The notes beneath the pieces were generated by a model. That model was not told the DNA's origin. It was given only the letters and a program-made list of their open reading frames with translations, and did no database searches. From positions 124,001 through 188,000 of the forward strand of contig NZ_JABAIJ010000010.1 in assembly GCF_012641435.1 (NCBI RefSeq): a stretch of DNA of 64,000 bases, in the 5' to 3' direction. Source of the stretch: Rhizobium sp. P38BS-XIX (lineage in GTDB: Bacteria; Pseudomonadota; Alphaproteobacteria; Rhizobiales; Rhizobiaceae). The translations under genes and the position numbers were made by a program. This document shows, one piece after another, positions 43,228-53,700 of the stretch (positions within the stretch are counted from its first letter, which is position 1; the number at the start of each line of letters is the position of its first letter).

Positions 43228-44184
43228 ATGTCCAATTTTTCGATAGCGGGTTCAGAGAACCATCAGGTTGAGTTCATTGCAATTTCCGACGACGAGCGGG
43301 AACGCGAAGCAGCGCTTCGCCTTCGATTTGCGTCGTTCTGGGGGTCGGCAACGGGTGAGCCGAGGGATATCTACGACACCTTCGTCTCGGCGACACCGAT
43401 CGCTGTGGGCGTGAGCTTCGAGCCCGTCATTACTGAGGCCGTTCATGGATGGTGGGTGCGGCCTGAAAGCAGCCAAACCGGCTCGGCGCTGCTATTCCTC
43501 CATGGAGGCGGATATGTTCAGGGGCGTGCTAAGGCCTATCGTGGCCTCGTCAGCCAGATCGTTGCCCGCACGCAAATCCCCGCTCTTGTCATCGACTATC
43601 CGCTTGCACCGGAGGCAACTCTGCCGGCGGCTCCGCACGCGGCGCTCGCGGCATGGAATTGGCTACTCTCGCAAGGCTTCGAGCGCGTGGCGGTCGTCGG
43701 CGACTCGGCCGGCGGTGGCCTAAGCCTGGTTACGATCGCGAGCCTTTCCCAGCGAGACGGCGGTATCAAACCACTGTGCGGCGTCGTCTTTTCGCCGTGG
43801 ACCGACCTTGCGTTCACGGGCCGCTCGATGACGGATCCCGATGTGGTGGATCCGCTCATTGGTTACGACTATCTGCAGGATTGCGCAACGAAGTACGTCG
43901 GAACAATGTCTCCGGACTCGCCTCTCGCCTCTCCGCTTCATGGTGACCTTGGCGGGTTGCCGCCGATCCTGATCCAGGTCGGAACGGACGAAAAGCTGCT
44001 CGACGATTCCCGCCAATATGAGGACCGCGCGGCCGCTGCAGGCGTACCAGTTCGCTTGGAGATATGGGAAGGCATGCACCATGTTTTCCAGCTGGACATT
44101 GCTCATCTGGAGAGCAGCCGTCTGGCGCTTGATCGCGCGGCTGCCTTTCTGCGTAACGCCTCCGAACATCCAATCAGCCGGTAA
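43228..44184 (+). CDS. alpha/beta hydrolase, hormone-sensitive-lipase type
   Basis: A 318-residue esterase of the HSL family (family IV). Seen: oxyanion-hole HGGGYVQG, nucleophile elbow GDSAGGG, Asp in QVGTDEKLLDD and His in GMHHVFQ. The ATG at 43228 follows GGGAGAGC; the longer open frame upstream runs through the pirin gene in another frame. Likely hydrolyses short-chain esters or lactones. The next gene, a GMC oxidoreductase, starts 17 bp after its stop. Confidence 0.93.
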   Translation: MSNFSIAGSENHQVEFIAISDDEREREAALRLRFASFWGSATGEPRDIYDTFVSATPIAVGVSFEPVITEAVHGWWVRPESSQTGSALLFLHGGGYVQGRAKAYRGLVSQIVARTQIPALVIDYPLAPEATLPAAPHAALAAWNWLLSQGFERVAVVGDSAGGGLSLVTIASLSQRDGGIKPLCGVVFSPWTDLAFTGRSMTDPDVVDPLIGYDYLQDCATKYVGTMSPDSPLASPLHGDLGGLPPILIQVGTDEKLLDDSRQYEDRAAAAGVPVRLEIWEGMHHVFQLDIAHLESSRLALDRAAAFLRNASEHPISR

Positions 44185-44201
44185 GCACGGGGAGAACGAT
44201 C

Positions 44202-45710
44202 ATGTCAAATTCCAACTTGTTCGATGTCATCATCGTCGGTGGCGGATCTGCTGGAGCCGTGCTTGCAAACCGGCTGAGCGAAGACGGATTGAAAAAGATC
44301 CTGCTGCTTGAGGCGGGCCCCGCCTATGCGCCATCCGAATTTCCGGACGTCATCGCAAATGCCAACCGCGTCGGCGGCGATGCCGCGCATGGATGGGGTT
44401 ACCATTCGCAGGACCACGTCACCCTTGGTCATGATGTTCCGGCGATCCGCGGCAAGGTTTTGGGCGGCGGCTCGGCGGTCAATGCCGCAGTCGCCATAAG
44501 GGCGCGGCCTTCCGACTTCGCCCGTTGGACGATGCGGGGCGTCAAAGGCTGGACTTTCGATGATGTCCTGCCTGTGTTCAAGGCGATGGAAAACACGCCG
44601 ACAGGCGATAGCGCCTGGCGCGGACGCTCCGGACCATTTCCCATTCGCCAAAGGACCATGGAAGAAAACACGCCTTCCATGCGCGCTTTCGTCGAGGCTT
44701 CACAGGCCTGCGGTCTGGCGAGAGTCGACGATTTCAACGGTGCGCAGCAAAACGGCGTATCGCCCTATCCGCTGAACGTCGTCGATGGCCGACGCATCAA
44801 CACCGGAATGGCCTATTTGACCGATGAAGTTCGCCGGCGCGCGAACCTGACCATTCGCGGGCAGGGTGAGGTGGATACGATCGTCTTCAATGGACTTAGA
44901 GCGACGGGCGTGCGCCTTGTCACCGGCGAAACGATCACGGCGGGTCAGGTCATCCTGTCGGCGGGCACGTTCGGAAGCCCGGCCATTTTGATGCGCTCGG
45001 GTATCGGCCCGGCAACCCATCTCAAGGCGCTGGATATTCCTGTCCTTCTCGATAGGCCTGTCGGCGAGCGATTGAAGGAGCATCCCTTCTATTACAATAT
45101 CTATGCCCTCAAACCAGAAGCGAAGGCCATGGCGCCAGTGGCGGGTGCCATCATCTGGACCAACTCAAGCGAGGCCGGCCCGGACGAACTGGATCTCCAT
45201 GTCTCGGCAACGCATATTTTCGATCCGCTGCAAAGCCCGACCGGCGGCGCGATCGTGCTTGCTTGCTCGGTGACCTTGCCGAAGTCGAACGGATCCGTTC
45301 GCCTCGCAAGCCGCGATCCGCGCGCAATGCCGCTGATCCGTTTCAACTTCTTCGACGATCGCAGCGATTTGCGTCGCATGATGGAGGCCGTTCAACTATC
45401 CCGGCGCATTGGCCGGACGGCGCCATTCAGCGATGTGGTGGAATTCGAAATGACGCCGGGTCACGATGTCGAGGACACCGCTGCACTTGAGAAGGCGATC
45501 ATTGCGAATGTCGACGGCTATTCCCACCCGACGTCTTCGGTGCCGATGGGACCCGAGAGTGATCCCAGCGCGGTCCTCGATGAAAACGGCATGGTCCGTG
45601 GTATCGAGGGTCTTCACGTCATCGATGCCTCCATCATGCCGGATATCGTCTCCGCGCCGACAAACGTAACGACCATCATGATGGCGGAAGCGATCAGCGG
45701 TCGGCTCTAG
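44202..45710 (+). CDS. GMC-family FAD oxidoreductase (choline-dehydrogenase-like)
   Basis: A 502-residue GMC flavoprotein. DVIIVGGGSAGAVLANRL is the FAD dinucleotide fold, GKVLGGGSAVNAAVAIRA and GPAILMRSG-like SAGTFGSPAILMRSGIG are the two PROSITE-type blocks, and the C-terminus has SHPTSSVPMG and the catalytic-region NVTTIMMAE. It resembles alcohol or choline dehydrogenases. Operon with pirin and an esterase suggests a small catabolic pathway for an ester or aromatic alcohol, feeding or fed by the permease downstream. Confidence 0.92.
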   Translation: MSNSNLFDVIIVGGGSAGAVLANRLSEDGLKKILLLEAGPAYAPSEFPDVIANANRVGGDAAHGWGYHSQDHVTLGHDVPAIRGKVLGGGSAVNAAVAIRARPSDFARWTMRGVKGWTFDDVLPVFKAMENTPTGDSAWRGRSGPFPIRQRTMEENTPSMRAFVEASQACGLARVDDFNGAQQNGVSPYPLNVVDGRRINTGMAYLTDEVRRRANLTIRGQGEVDTIVFNGLRATGVRLVTGETITAGQVILSAGTFGSPAILMRSGIGPATHLKALDIPVLLDRPVGERLKEHPFYYNIYALKPEAKAMAPVAGAIIWTNSSEAGPDELDLHVSATHIFDPLQSPTGGAIVLACSVTLPKSNGSVRLASRDPRAMPLIRFNFFDDRSDLRRMMEAVQLSRRIGRTAPFSDVVEFEMTPGHDVEDTAALEKAIIANVDGYSHPTSSVPMGPESDPSAVLDENGMVRGIEGLHVIDASIMPDIVSAPTNVTTIMMAEAISGRL

Positions 45711-45730
45711 CAGATCCGACGCATCCACGG

Positions 45731-45767
45731 ATCCATCGATGCCAGCGGACATTGGTCATCGATGGAT
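45731..45767. terminator. perfect 11-bp inverted repeat after the GMC gene
   Basis: ATCCATCGATG at 45731-45741 pairs perfectly with CATCGATGGAT at 45757-45767 across a 15-base loop, starting 20 bases after the operon's last stop codon. There is no T-run, so it may be a rho-dependent or processing hairpin. Confidence 0.5.
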
Positions 45768-46022
45768 ACTTGCTTGTCGGAATGAACGACACACCCGCAA
45801 TTGGGCAAAAAGTAGGCTCCGATTACCGTTGCAATCCCCTGAGTTCTGCCCTTTCTCGATGCGCGCGATATAGTACTTTGGGGTTATATTAACCCGCCGC
45901 CGGCTCGGTCATGTTTTCTTCATAAATAAAAAGCAGCGGGCGGAGACCTGCGCGGGAATAGCTGAGATATCTGCACTGCGCAGTTTCCGAGAAGATAAAC
46001 AAGCTCTTCGCGGAGGCGGAAC
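45768..46022. promoter_or_regulatory. upstream region of the permease with a 6-3-6 palindrome
   Basis: Together with the preceding hairpin this is a gap of 312 bp without a gene. GGGTTATATTAACCC at 45881-45895 is a perfect inverted repeat with a 3-base centre and has the size of a dimeric regulator site. It lies about 130 bp before the permease start. The regulator is unknown. Confidence 0.4.
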
Positions 46023-47354
46023 ATGAATAATACTGTGAAACTCGATCGTACGCTCGGACTGTGGTCCGTCGTGCTCTTCGGCTTGGCCTATATGACGCCG
46101 ATGATCGTTTTCGGCACCTTCGGCGCGCTGGCAACGGCAAGCCAGGGAACGACGGCCATGGCCTATCTCGTGGCGGCAGGCGCTATCTTTCTCACTGCCA
46201 TCAGCTACGGCGTGATGGCGCGGGTCTATCCGGTTGCCGGGTCTGCCTACACCTATGCACGCCGATCGATAAGCCCAAGCATTGGATTTCTGGTCGGCTG
46301 GGCCGTCCTGCTCGACTACTTCTTCCTGCCCATGGTAATATGGCTGATCGGCGCTGCCTATCTCACCTCGGCATTTCCGAGTATTCCGGGCTGGATCTGG
46401 ATCGTCGGATTCATCGCCGTAACGACCCTCGTCAATGTCGTCGGCATTGCCTTTGCCAACCGCGTCAATTTCATCCTGATGGTTGTGCAGCTGGCCGTTC
46501 TTGCTGCATTCGTGTTCCTGGCGGCCCGATATGTCGTAGCGCTGAATGGTCCCGGTGGTCTTGCCTCCGTTACCCCGTTCTTTAAAGCTGATGTACCATT
46601 CTCCGCGTCCGTCGCCGGTGCTGCGATCGCCGCTTATTCATTCCTGGGTTTCGATGCGGTCTCCACGCTGACGGAAGAAACCAAGGATGCCAGGCGCACG
46701 ATGCCGAAAGCGATCCTGATCACCGCGCTTGCCGGCGGTCTGATCTTTGTTGCCTCGGCCTATGTCACGCAGCTTGCGCATCCGGGCTTCGAATTTGCCT
46801 CCGTCGATGCCGCAGCCTCCGAGATCGCCAAGACCATTGGTGGCGACCTGTTCGTCACGATCTTCTTGGCAACGCTTGTCGTTGCGCAGTTCACGTCGGG
46901 TCTCGCCGCTCAGGCAAGCGTCGGTCGCCTGCTCTATGCCATGGGACGCGATAAGGTCCTGCCGTCGACATTCTTCGGCAGCCTGCATCCGAAATGGCAT
47001 ACGCCGGTGCTCAATCTCGCTCTGGTCGGCATCGTCGGTCTGCTTGCATTGACCATGGATGTGACGACATCGACCTCGTTCATCAATTTCGGCGCATTCC
47101 TGGCTTTCACTGCCGTCAACATCTCGGTGATCGCGCTCTACTTGAAGAACAATCCCGAGGTTAAGCCGCTCGGTGTTCTGGTTGGTCTGGTTATTCCATC
47201 GGCTGCCGCTGTATGCGACCTGTTCCTGCTATGGAATCTGGACGGCAACGCGAAGATCCTCGGGCTTGTCTGGCTGGTGATCGGCATTGCCTATCTCGCC
47301 TATCTGACCCGCGCGTTCCAGACGCCGCCTCCGGAAATGGATTTCGCCGAGTAG
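46023..47354 (+). CDS. APC-family amino-acid/polyamine permease
   Basis: A 443-residue membrane protein with 12 hydrophobic segments. The first helix region GLWSVVLFGLAYMTPMIVFGTFG and the helix 6 region YSFLGFDAVSTLTEETKDARRTMPKAI are typical of the APC superfamily; PuuP-like polyamine or amino-acid importers share them. The ATG at 46023 follows GCGGAGGCGGAAC. It may import the amine or amide acted on by the oxidoreductase or amidase nearby; that is inference. Confidence 0.9.
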   Translation: MNNTVKLDRTLGLWSVVLFGLAYMTPMIVFGTFGALATASQGTTAMAYLVAAGAIFLTAISYGVMARVYPVAGSAYTYARRSISPSIGFLVGWAVLLDYFFLPMVIWLIGAAYLTSAFPSIPGWIWIVGFIAVTTLVNVVGIAFANRVNFILMVVQLAVLAAFVFLAARYVVALNGPGGLASVTPFFKADVPFSASVAGAAIAAYSFLGFDAVSTLTEETKDARRTMPKAILITALAGGLIFVASAYVTQLAHPGFEFASVDAAASEIAKTIGGDLFVTIFLATLVVAQFTSGLAAQASVGRLLYAMGRDKVLPSTFFGSLHPKWHTPVLNLALVGIVGLLALTMDVTTSTSFINFGAFLAFTAVNISVIALYLKNNPEVKPLGVLVGLVIPSAAAVCDLFLLWNLDGNAKILGLVWLVIGIAYLAYLTRAFQTPPPEMDFAE

Positions 47355-47366
47355 GCTAGCAGACGG

Positions 47367-47387
47367 GGCTCGGTTTGTTGCCGAGCC
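47367..47387. terminator. bidirectional hairpin between convergent permease and LuxR genes
   Basis: GGCTCGG and CCGAGCC form a perfect 7-bp stem around a 7-base loop, lying exactly between the stop codons of the two convergent genes. It lacks a long T-run on either side, but its position supports a shared terminator. Confidence 0.6.
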
Positions 47388-48170
47388 TCATGCAAGGAAC
47401 AGGCGGAACAATTCCGCCTGGCTCGAAATGTTCAGCTTTGCGTAAACCTGGCGGCGATGCACCTTGACCGTATTCGGAGATAGGGAAAGGACCGCCGCAA
47501 GCGAGAGGGTGGAATGTCCTTTCAGGATCAGCGTGACGATCTCCAGTTCGCGCTTGGTAAGCGACGGGTGGTCGATCTTCACGGCCGGCGAAGCAGCCCG
47601 GCTCTCGGGAGAAAGGCTTGGAAGCTGAAACCAGTGTCTCTCGCCAAGCGCACAGACGATGGGTGCCGCAGCCTTCAGCCTTTGCAGGTCCTCAGCCGAA
47701 AACAGCGGCGCGATACCCGTTCTCGACAAGGAGAGAACGGCAACGAAGCCGGCTTCCAATTTAAGCACGAAGCCGATCTCGTCGACGATCTCGGTCGTGG
47801 CATAGTGCAGCCGAAAATATTCGGTCTGGGTGAAATCATCGGGCGCCAAGTCACGCATCACGATCATACGCTCGCTGCTGTCGCTGCGTACGGCATCGTA
47901 GAAGGGATCGAGCACGAAGGCTCCGGCCAGATATCGACCGACGATGATGGAGCGCTCCGCGACGATACGTTCGTTATAGAGATCGAATGCGCTCCCATTG
48001 GGAGAATAGAGAAATCCGTTCATCATCTGAAATGGACACAGCAGACGGAGCGCGGCAGCCAGGGCATCAGGAAAGTCGTGCGAGCCGATGGCGCTTGTCG
48101 CAGCGCCGAGACTGACATTCCAGACATCGAAACTCGGCGTCCGGATGTCCGATGTCGCAGCAAAATTCAT
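47388..48170 (-). CDS. LuxR-family transcriptional regulator
   Basis: A 260-residue regulator. The C-terminal 60 residues are a LuxR helix-turn-helix (LTKRELEIVTLILKGHSTLSLAA, then SPNTVKVHRRQVYAKL). The N-terminal 190 residues form an undefined sensory domain, possibly GAF-like, without receiver residues and without the conserved Trp/Tyr/Asp set of acyl-homoserine-lactone receptors that I could identify. It diverges from the amidase across 96 bp and probably regulates it, perhaps with the permease. Confidence 0.9.
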   Translation of the reverse strand: MNFAATSDIRTPSFDVWNVSLGAATSAIGSHDFPDALAAALRLLCPFQMMNGFLYSPNGSAFDLYNERIVAERSIIVGRYLAGAFVLDPFYDAVRSDSSERMIVMRDLAPDDFTQTEYFRLHYATTEIVDEIGFVLKLEAGFVAVLSLSRTGIAPLFSAEDLQRLKAAAPIVCALGERHWFQLPSLSPESRAASPAVKIDHPSLTKRELEIVTLILKGHSTLSLAAVLSLSPNTVKVHRRQVYAKLNISSQAELFRLFLA

Positions 48171-48266
48171 CGAAAACGTGGACCTTTCCTTGCTGCCCTC
48201 TCAAGGACAGGAACACGTGGATAGTAGCACGCTCCAATTATCCGTGAAACGGAGTCAGCCCGAAAA

Positions 48267-49694
48267 ATGGAAACCGATCTCGTGAACAAACATCCGGACA
48301 ATGCTTCAAGCCATCCGCTCGATCTTCCCGCGGAGCAGATCGCGACCGGTATTATTTCCGGGCGCTTCACCGCGGAAGAGATCGTGGGCGAGTCGCTGCG
48401 CCGGGCAAGATCCGTCAATGCGACGCTGAACGCATTCACGATCATCCGGGAAGACGAAGCGCTTGCCTCGGCTCGGGCGGCCGATCGTGCCGTTTCAGAA
48501 GGCAGGATTTGCGGCCCGCTTCATGGCGTCCCCTTCGCGGCAAAGGATCTTACGCCGACGAAGGGCGATCTCACGACGCTCGGCTCCTGGAGCTCGGGCG
48601 ATTGGGTGCCGCAAGAAACTGCGCTTTGCATCCGCCGGCTCGAAGAGGCCGGAGGCATCCTGATCGGCAAGACGACGACGCCGGAATTTGCCTATGCAAG
48701 CTTTACGAAAAGCCCACGCTGGGGGGCCACCCTCAATCCTTGGGACTATGAAAAAACGCCGGGCGGATCGTCAGGCGGTTCGGCAACTACCGTAGCGATG
48801 GGCGTCGTGCCATTCGCGGAAGGCACCGACATGGGCGGTTCGGTCCGAATTCCAGCCGCCTTTTGCGGTGTCGTCGGATTGAAGCCGAGCCTTGGGCGTA
48901 TCCCCATGACCATCTTGCCAAGCGTGTTCGACAATATCTCTCATTTTGGGCCTTTGGCGCGGACCATTGGCGATGCTGTCGCCTTCATGGAAGCGGCCAG
49001 CGGCCCCAGCGACGAAGACATCATGTCGCTGCCCTTGAATTTCTCCGGAAAGGCCGCCCGAAGCGGCAGCCTGGAAGGCCGGAGGTTCGCCGTCTCCATG
49101 GATCTCGGATATTACCATATCCAACCGGAGGTCGACGCGGTCATGCGCGAGGCGATCCGCCGAATTCGCGACCTGGGCGCCATCGTCGACGAGGTGCCGA
49201 TGCATTGGACCAGAGATGTGAACGATCAATGGTTTGATCTCTGGTGCGTGTTCATGTCGGCATTTTTCGGTGAGAGACTGGCTGAGCACCAATCCCATAT
49301 GGACCCTGTCGTGGTCGCGATGATCGAACGCGGCAAAGATGCGAACGCCACCGATTACAAGCGCGTGGAGCTGCTGCGTACGGCGATGTGGCGGGACATG
49401 GCCAAGCTCTTCGAAACATACGATGCTCTATTGTGCCCAACCTGTGCCATCACGGCGCCATCGGTGGACGAATGTGACGACGACTATGTCGCGACCTTGC
49501 CGAATGGCCGTTTCGCCGGCCTCGACATGACCTGCCCGTTCAATCTTCTGCCGCAGCTTCCCGCGCTATCCATGCCCGCCGGACGCGCATCCAATGGCCT
49601 GCCGGTCGGGCTGCAGATCGTCGGTCGGCGATTTGCCGACGAAGAGGTCCTGTCGTTCGGCGCGGCAATGGAGGCTGCCTTGTCTCTCCGATGA
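48267..49694 (+). CDS. amidase signature enzyme
   Basis: A 475-residue hydrolase of the amidase signature family. The Ser-cisSer-Lys triad is visible: Lys93 (VPFAAKDLTP), Ser168 (GGSSGGSA) and Ser192 (GTDMGGSVRIP), with the 24-residue spacing known from FAAH. It has no signal peptide. Substrate could be an aliphatic or aryl amide. It lies divergent from a LuxR regulator and near an amino-acid permease. A possible GGAG lies 12 bases before the ATG. Confidence 0.93.
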   Translation: METDLVNKHPDNASSHPLDLPAEQIATGIISGRFTAEEIVGESLRRARSVNATLNAFTIIREDEALASARAADRAVSEGRICGPLHGVPFAAKDLTPTKGDLTTLGSWSSGDWVPQETALCIRRLEEAGGILIGKTTTPEFAYASFTKSPRWGATLNPWDYEKTPGGSSGGSATTVAMGVVPFAEGTDMGGSVRIPAAFCGVVGLKPSLGRIPMTILPSVFDNISHFGPLARTIGDAVAFMEAASGPSDEDIMSLPLNFSGKAARSGSLEGRRFAVSMDLGYYHIQPEVDAVMREAIRRIRDLGAIVDEVPMHWTRDVNDQWFDLWCVFMSAFFGERLAEHQSHMDPVVVAMIERGKDANATDYKRVELLRTAMWRDMAKLFETYDALLCPTCAITAPSVDECDDDYVATLPNGRFAGLDMTCPFNLLPQLPALSMPAGRASNGLPVGLQIVGRRFADEEVLSFGAAMEAALSLR

Positions 49695-49801
49695 TATAGG
49701 CACGGAGAGTTTTGAAGGGACTGCGTGCCCTCTCCTGCCAGAGCAGGCGCGGGACCCGTCAAGCCGGCTATTCCGCCGTCTTTGTCCTCCTTGGAGGGTA
49801 A

Positions 49802-50686
49802 TCACTCCGTCTTTCTTTGCGACAGGACGATTGGGCGCTGTTTGACGAACCATGGAATGATCTTCGCCCGGGTTTTTACATACTCCTCATAGTCGGGACC
49901 CCAGAGCTTGATGAGATTGCGCTCCAGGAAGTAGATCCCGATCATGATGTAGATCGTCAAACCGATGGCGAAGGTAAGGTGTCCGATGGTCATGGTCGGC
50001 GTCACCCAGAATGCAATGATGAAGCCAAGGAAATCCGGGTGGCGGGACCAGTACCAGAGCCCCTTCATGGTTGTCGGCCAACCGACCTTGTAGTATTCAG
50101 GCGTGGTCTGCGGCAATTTGGTGTAGGGCCGGTCTTCGAGGAAGTCGATCACCTGATCCACGCCGAAAACCTTCCAATGGCCGACGAGGATCGTCGCCCA
50201 AAGCACTGTCAGCCATCCGGCGAACGAGATCCAATTGAGCGCCGGACGCCAGAATGGATCCTGCACATCCCAAAGCGCGTTGGGGATCGGCCGCCACTGC
50301 CATTGCAGCAAGACGAGGGCGGCGATCGCAACGACGATATAGGTGGATCTTTCCAGATGCTTCGGGACGATCCTGGTCCACCAGTTCTTGAACGTCGGCC
50401 GGGCCATGCCGGAATGCTGCAGACCGAGGATGATGAGCAGCACTATATTGATTGCCAACGCGGTCCAGAACGGCTCCACCACGCCCATATCGATCGATTT
50501 CCACGGCAACACGCCGCCAAATCTGCTGTTGATGATCGGTCCGAAGTAGTTGCCGACGAAGCCGACCGTGTAAAGCAGGATACCCCAGACCCCGATAATG
50601 TAGATGAAGCTGCCATAGAGAAAGGCAAAGATCTTTCTGCGCCGAAGCCGGATGTCTTCAGCAGTTGGTTCCGCAAATTCGCTCAT
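49802..50686 (-). CDS. integral membrane methyltransferase, MddA/NnrU-isoprenylcysteine methyltransferase type
   Basis: A 294-residue protein with about six to seven hydrophobic segments. LQHSGMARPTFKNWWTRIVP, ERSTYIVVAIAALVLLQWQW and YWSRHPDFLGFIIAFW followed by a C-terminal YxEY region resemble MddA, which methylates methanethiol to dimethyl sulfide with SAM, and other isoprenylcysteine-methyltransferase-like proteins. The HPxxLG block is the SAM-side signature. GGGGA lies seven bases before the ATG at 50686. It begins 28 bp after the GMC-patatin gene and is likely the last gene of that operon. Substrate in this setting is unknown. Confidence 0.75.
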   Translation of the reverse strand: MSEFAEPTAEDIRLRRRKIFAFLYGSFIYIIGVWGILLYTVGFVGNYFGPIINSRFGGVLPWKSIDMGVVEPFWTALAINIVLLIILGLQHSGMARPTFKNWWTRIVPKHLERSTYIVVAIAALVLLQWQWRPIPNALWDVQDPFWRPALNWISFAGWLTVLWATILVGHWKVFGVDQVIDFLEDRPYTKLPQTTPEYYKVGWPTTMKGLWYWSRHPDFLGFIIAFWVTPTMTIGHLTFAIGLTIYIMIGIYFLERNLIKLWGPDYEEYVKTRAKIIPWFVKQRPIVLSQRKTE

Positions 50687-50714
50687 CTCGTATTCCCCAT
50701 CGCGTTGGAATCAC

Positions 50715-53700
50715 TCATCGATCTCCGAAAATTGCCTGCCCGGCGCATTGGCCGAGCGATCGATAGCTCTCCCATTGATCGTCATCGAAGAACTGGTCGA
50801 TGGTCGACTGATTGGGAAAGCTCGCATGTGTTTCGGCATAGTTCTTGACATCGGCGGGCATGGTGGGCGCCAGATTGGCCTTGATCCAGAGAACCCAGGA
50901 AATCTTGCCTGGCTGGTCGCGGTAGGTGATATATCCGAGCGCGGCACAGGCGGGACCTTCGCGCTTCAGCTGATCGAGGTTGCCGATCCGCTGCGGGTTG
51001 AGAACGAGGGCCTTGATCCATGCGGGTATCGCTACAGGCGAGGCGGCGGCGTCCAAAGCTTGCCATGGCTGGTTCGCGGCCGCACCAGGTGCGGGATCAA
51101 GCCAGAGAAAGTCCGCTTCGAAATCGAGCCTGACCTGACGCATCAGGATGGCAAGGTCACCGATCTCGTATTGCGCATCTTCGGATGCGTCGATGGCGAT
51201 CATGAAGGGCAGGCGGCGTCGGATCAGTTCATAAAGGCCGGTCGTTTCGAAATGACCGCCATCGCTCAGATACCAGCGCTGCGCCGATGGACCTTCGAAA
51301 TAGCCGCGCCATTCATTGAGCACCATCGCCTGTACGCCAAAGATCGTCGATGGCAGCGATTTTATACGCTGCCAGAGATTGGGAGGGTATCGTCCCGGGC
51401 GCTGGCCGGCGCTGATGCCGCTGTTCCACCAATATCCCAGCCGCACGTTGAGCAAGCCGAGCAGAAGCGACATGGGCAGGCTCGTCGTTCGTCCGGCGCC
51501 GGTCGAAACGGCCGCCGCCGAGATGGCCAGCCAGCGTCCGAGCGTCAATTGCTCGACCGTCGCTGTTTCGCCCGACCATTGCGCCAGGACATGAAACTTG
51601 TGCGGATCGGGCGAAACGGGAAGGGCTCGGACGATGGCCTTGTTGCCAGCCAGGTCGTCGCTGCGCGGCTCCCAAATGGCATGGTATTGCTGGCCGACGC
51701 TGATGCCGCCTGGGCCAAGGCACATCGGCAGGCCTTTGTTCTGACGAAGCTGACGGCCGGATACATGGTCGACCGTCTGATTGATGCAGACGTTGACGAG
51801 GTGCAGAGGGCCGCCATTGTCTTCGGGATGATAGTCACTCAGCGAGATATCGTCATTGTCGTCGGAAACCTGGATCGGCACGGGCGTGCTTGTCCCGACC
51901 GGATGGGTTCGCCATGCATTCGAGGCACCGAGGAATGTGCGGGTGATCTTCTGCGTCAATGATTGCTGCAGCGAGGAGAGATTGAGGAAATTGGTTGCGC
52001 GGCCGGCTGCCAGGGAAACGGCAAGCCCCGCCAATGTCGCCCAGATGCCGATGGATACGGCTTTGTCGAAGGCGGCATGCACAAGCATGTCCAAACCGAG
52101 AAGCAAGAGCGCTGCAAAGGAAAAGGCAAAGGCGGCAATGACATACTTGCCGCCGATTGCACCGCTCGTTTGAAGGCTATCGCGCGGAATGAGGCCGATG
52201 ACGATCTTCCGAAGGAAAAGCAACAGCGGGGAGGCGGCCAGCATGGATGCGGCCATGATCGGACTATAGTCCGTTGCCGCAAGCGCGCGAGCCAGGCTAT
52301 CGATGATGACGAAGCCGACCATCGCAACAAAGATCAGCAGCGCGCTTCCAAGCGCGCGTGAGAGCCGGTTGCGATAAAGAGTTGCAAAGTCGCGGCTGGC
52401 GGCGCGGCGCGGAATGTTCCAGCGGACCGCTTCCTGCCAAAGCCAGCTCAAGGTCAGCACGGCCGTTGCTATGAGAGCGATCGGAGCGAGGCTGCCAAGA
52501 TCGACGGCGGCGATCGCGCAGCCAAGAAGGACGGCCCAGCCAAGGATGCCGAAGCGGGAATAGGGCCTCGGCGCGCCGCTATCCGGCGTGAGCCAGTAGC
52601 CGATGGAGATCGGCAAGACGGCGAGCAGCAGGACAATTATCGGCGCAAGCCACCAGGGCGATACCGAAAGGCCGGCAATCATCCAATCGCTTCCCGCCGT
52701 GGGGAAAAACGCCTGCGAGCTCCACCTGAGCAAGCCGAGACAGCCCGCGCCCAGAACGCCGATACAAAACAGGACGGCGGCCAGGTTGCGGGCAATAATG
52801 GCGAGATCCGTTTCCACGTCGGATCGGCCGCCACCGATCAGGTAATCGGCATGACGTCGCAGCCACCACACTTCGGCGGAGTTCGGATCGGCCAACATCG
52901 CCTCGACGCGCTCGACCTTGTCGGGCGTGTCGGACAGGGTGCGGGTGTAGAGGCGCCCCAGGAAGCCGGCAAGATAGCCGCCGCCGGACACGGACGAGAT
53001 AAAATCGACTCGCCGGAGGATCTTGGCCTTTGCCAGCGCCTGCAGGACGCCGAGCGAATAGGTGGCGCTGCGAATGCCGCCTCCTGAAAACGCCAGGCCG
53101 ACGCAATCGTTTGGAAGTGACGTCGGGGCCAACGCATCGAGAGGCATCGCCTCATCGACCTGCTGACGGCGGCGATGAATCGCGGCAGCTTCGCGTTGTT
53201 CCAGTTCGCTGGGATAGGCGGGCGAGTCCGCCAGAATCACATCCGCAGCCTTTTCGGCGATCATGAATACTGGCGTCACGAGGAAATAACCCGGAATTCT
53301 TGGAAATATCGAAGCGTCGACAACGCGAAGATTGCGGACGCCGTGCACGCGAAAACTGCTATCCAGCACCGCATTTTTGTCGCGCAAAGCTTTGACATTC
53401 GCCCGCCAGGGATCGCTTCCCATCCGGCAGGTGCCGCACGCGTGATGCCCCCACGCTTCGTCCTGTATCCATTGCTTGATGGCGGAAACGCTGCTCCCCA
53501 CGCCGTTGCCGGGCTGAATTTCCAGTTTCATGCCGCGGATCTTGCCATTGATCTCGCGGACGCGCTGGATCGCATCGCAGACAGCGTCGAGATCGCCGAC
53601 GTGGCCGGGCGGGCCTTCGGAAAAGGAGCGGAAATTGATATCGGGCACGTCGAAAGGATCGCCGTTGCGCAGGGTCACCGTGCCGTAGTTGTTGTCGGTG

